Origin: UMGS1649 sp045637095
GTDB lineage: Bacteria; Bacillota; Clostridia; TANB77; CAG-465
DNA: 21,418 bases
Direction: 5' to 3'
Assembly (NCBI GenBank): GCA_045637095.1
Contig: JAZTYX010000023.1
Location: 1 to 21,418, forward strand
In this document: positions 20,960-21,418 of the stretch, piece by piece
Position numbering within the stretch: the first letter of the stretch is position 1
How the letters are laid out: every line of letters begins with the position of its first letter
Notes under the pieces: generated by a model
Database searches by the model: none
Told to the model about the DNA's origin: nothing
The model's input: only the letters and a program-made list of their open reading frames with translations
Made by a program: the position numbers and the translations under genes

Positions 20960-21418
20960 TTATTTTTCTACATCTGTAATATTGTTTTCTTCTACCTTAG
21001 GTATATTTTCTAGAAGATCAATATTTTTAATTTGTATTTCTTTTTTATTTAATATTGGAAGAATGTGTGTCTCAAACTCTTCGTTAGTCATATACATATA
21101 TAGTTCTATCTTCGTATTATCTTTTAATACTATTACATAGTTTTCTACATCTATATATTCCTTAAATCCTTTTAGTTTTTCTGTTTTGTATACACTATCT
21201 ATCATTGAATACGAAATTTCATTTCCATTTATTTGTAGCATGTCTGTGTTTACAATTATATTATTTTCGTTAAACTTAATATATGTATTTGCTGTAAGCA
21301 TAGCTACCGCAATACCTATTGCTATTATTAATTGAAACATCTTAGACATTTTATTATTGGTAGATACTGTGTTTTGTATTGTATCCAATCTATCATACTC
21401 ATTAAACTTCTTACCATA
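20960..21418 (-). CDS. Partial membrane-anchored protein of unknown function (5' end outside window)
   Basis: An open frame of at least 152 codons that stays open to the window edge; upstream of the TTG at 21388 ten more codons (YGKKFNEYDR) are read in frame without a stop or ATG. The first internal ATG (MSKMFQL) has no ribosome site, so the true start probably lies outside. The visible part has a basic/polar start, one membrane segment (IIAIGIAVAMLTANTYI), and then a small, probably exported or cytoplasmic domain with alternating strands such as YVIVLKDNTKIELYMYM. The end is acidic and Asn/Glu-rich. I do not recognise the family. A hairpin terminator 10 nt after the stop separates it from the pilin leader. 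Confidence 0.7.
   Translation of the reverse strand, partial: YGKKFNEYDRLDTIQNTVSTNNKMSKMFQLIIAIGIAVAMLTANTYIKFNENNIIVNTDMLQINGNEISYSMIDSVYKTEKLKGFKEYIDVENYVIVLKDNTKIELYMYMTNEEFETHILPILNKKEIQIKNIDLLENIPKVEENNITDVEK

Noticed and set aside
20946..21140. Plus-strand open frame opposite the right-edge gene
   Set aside because: Antisense to a better-supported open frame, with no ribosome site.

Overview
The window looks like chromosome from an anaerobic, low-GC Gram-positive bacterium of the Clostridia type. Most genes use A/T-ending codons. Pyruvate is oxidised by a four-subunit ferredoxin oxidoreductase, Shine-Dalgarno sites are strong AGGAGG types, sigma-A promoters are near consensus with 17-bp spacers, and there is a pilin-like protein of a kind I associate with gut Clostridia. 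No rRNA, tRNA, CRISPR array or insertion sequence was seen.

Layout. Positions 1-2351 (minus) hold the start of a truncated membrane or secreted protein gene and comEC (DNA uptake). Positions 2428-5551 (plus) hold a compact porCDAB operon with its own promoter and terminator. Positions 5573-7607 (plus) hold a self-contained unit of an unrecognised 532-aa membrane-anchored protein and a tandem AbrB/MraZ-like small protein; its G+C is visibly higher than that of its neighbours. Next is tex (minus), divergent from two adjacent homologous two-TM proteins (9978-10604 and 10798-11376); the first has AT-rich host-like codons and the second GC-richer codons. rplJ-rplL (minus) follow, with an L10-type leader.

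Positions 12583-18217 (minus) form an NAD salvage cluster, in transcription order pncA, pncB, a NUDIX hydrolase, nadE, terminator, nadD, an NrtR-like regulator and a YgjV-like membrane protein. Together these cover nicotinamide to nicotinate to NaMN to NaAD to NAD, plus a likely sensor/regulator and a possible transporter. The cluster is a compositional mosaic: pncA-nadE is GC-richer, nadD-ygjV is AT-rich.

Positions 18270-21418 (minus) hold a dinD-like gene, a prepilin-like protein, and a partial small membrane-anchored protein. The pilin-like gene is the most interesting locus. Near its 3' end is a 93-base segment that is strongly adenine-depleted and has mostly NNY codons. That is the signature expected of a variable region written by a diversity-generating retroelement (DGR). 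A GC-rich bulged hairpin lies downstream. Upstream is a roughly 200-nt structured leader with a small ORF containing a (CA)10 repeat that encodes His-Thr repeats, and a terminator-like hairpin sits just before the pilin Shine-Dalgarno. The reverse transcriptase and template repeat, if they exist, are not in this window.
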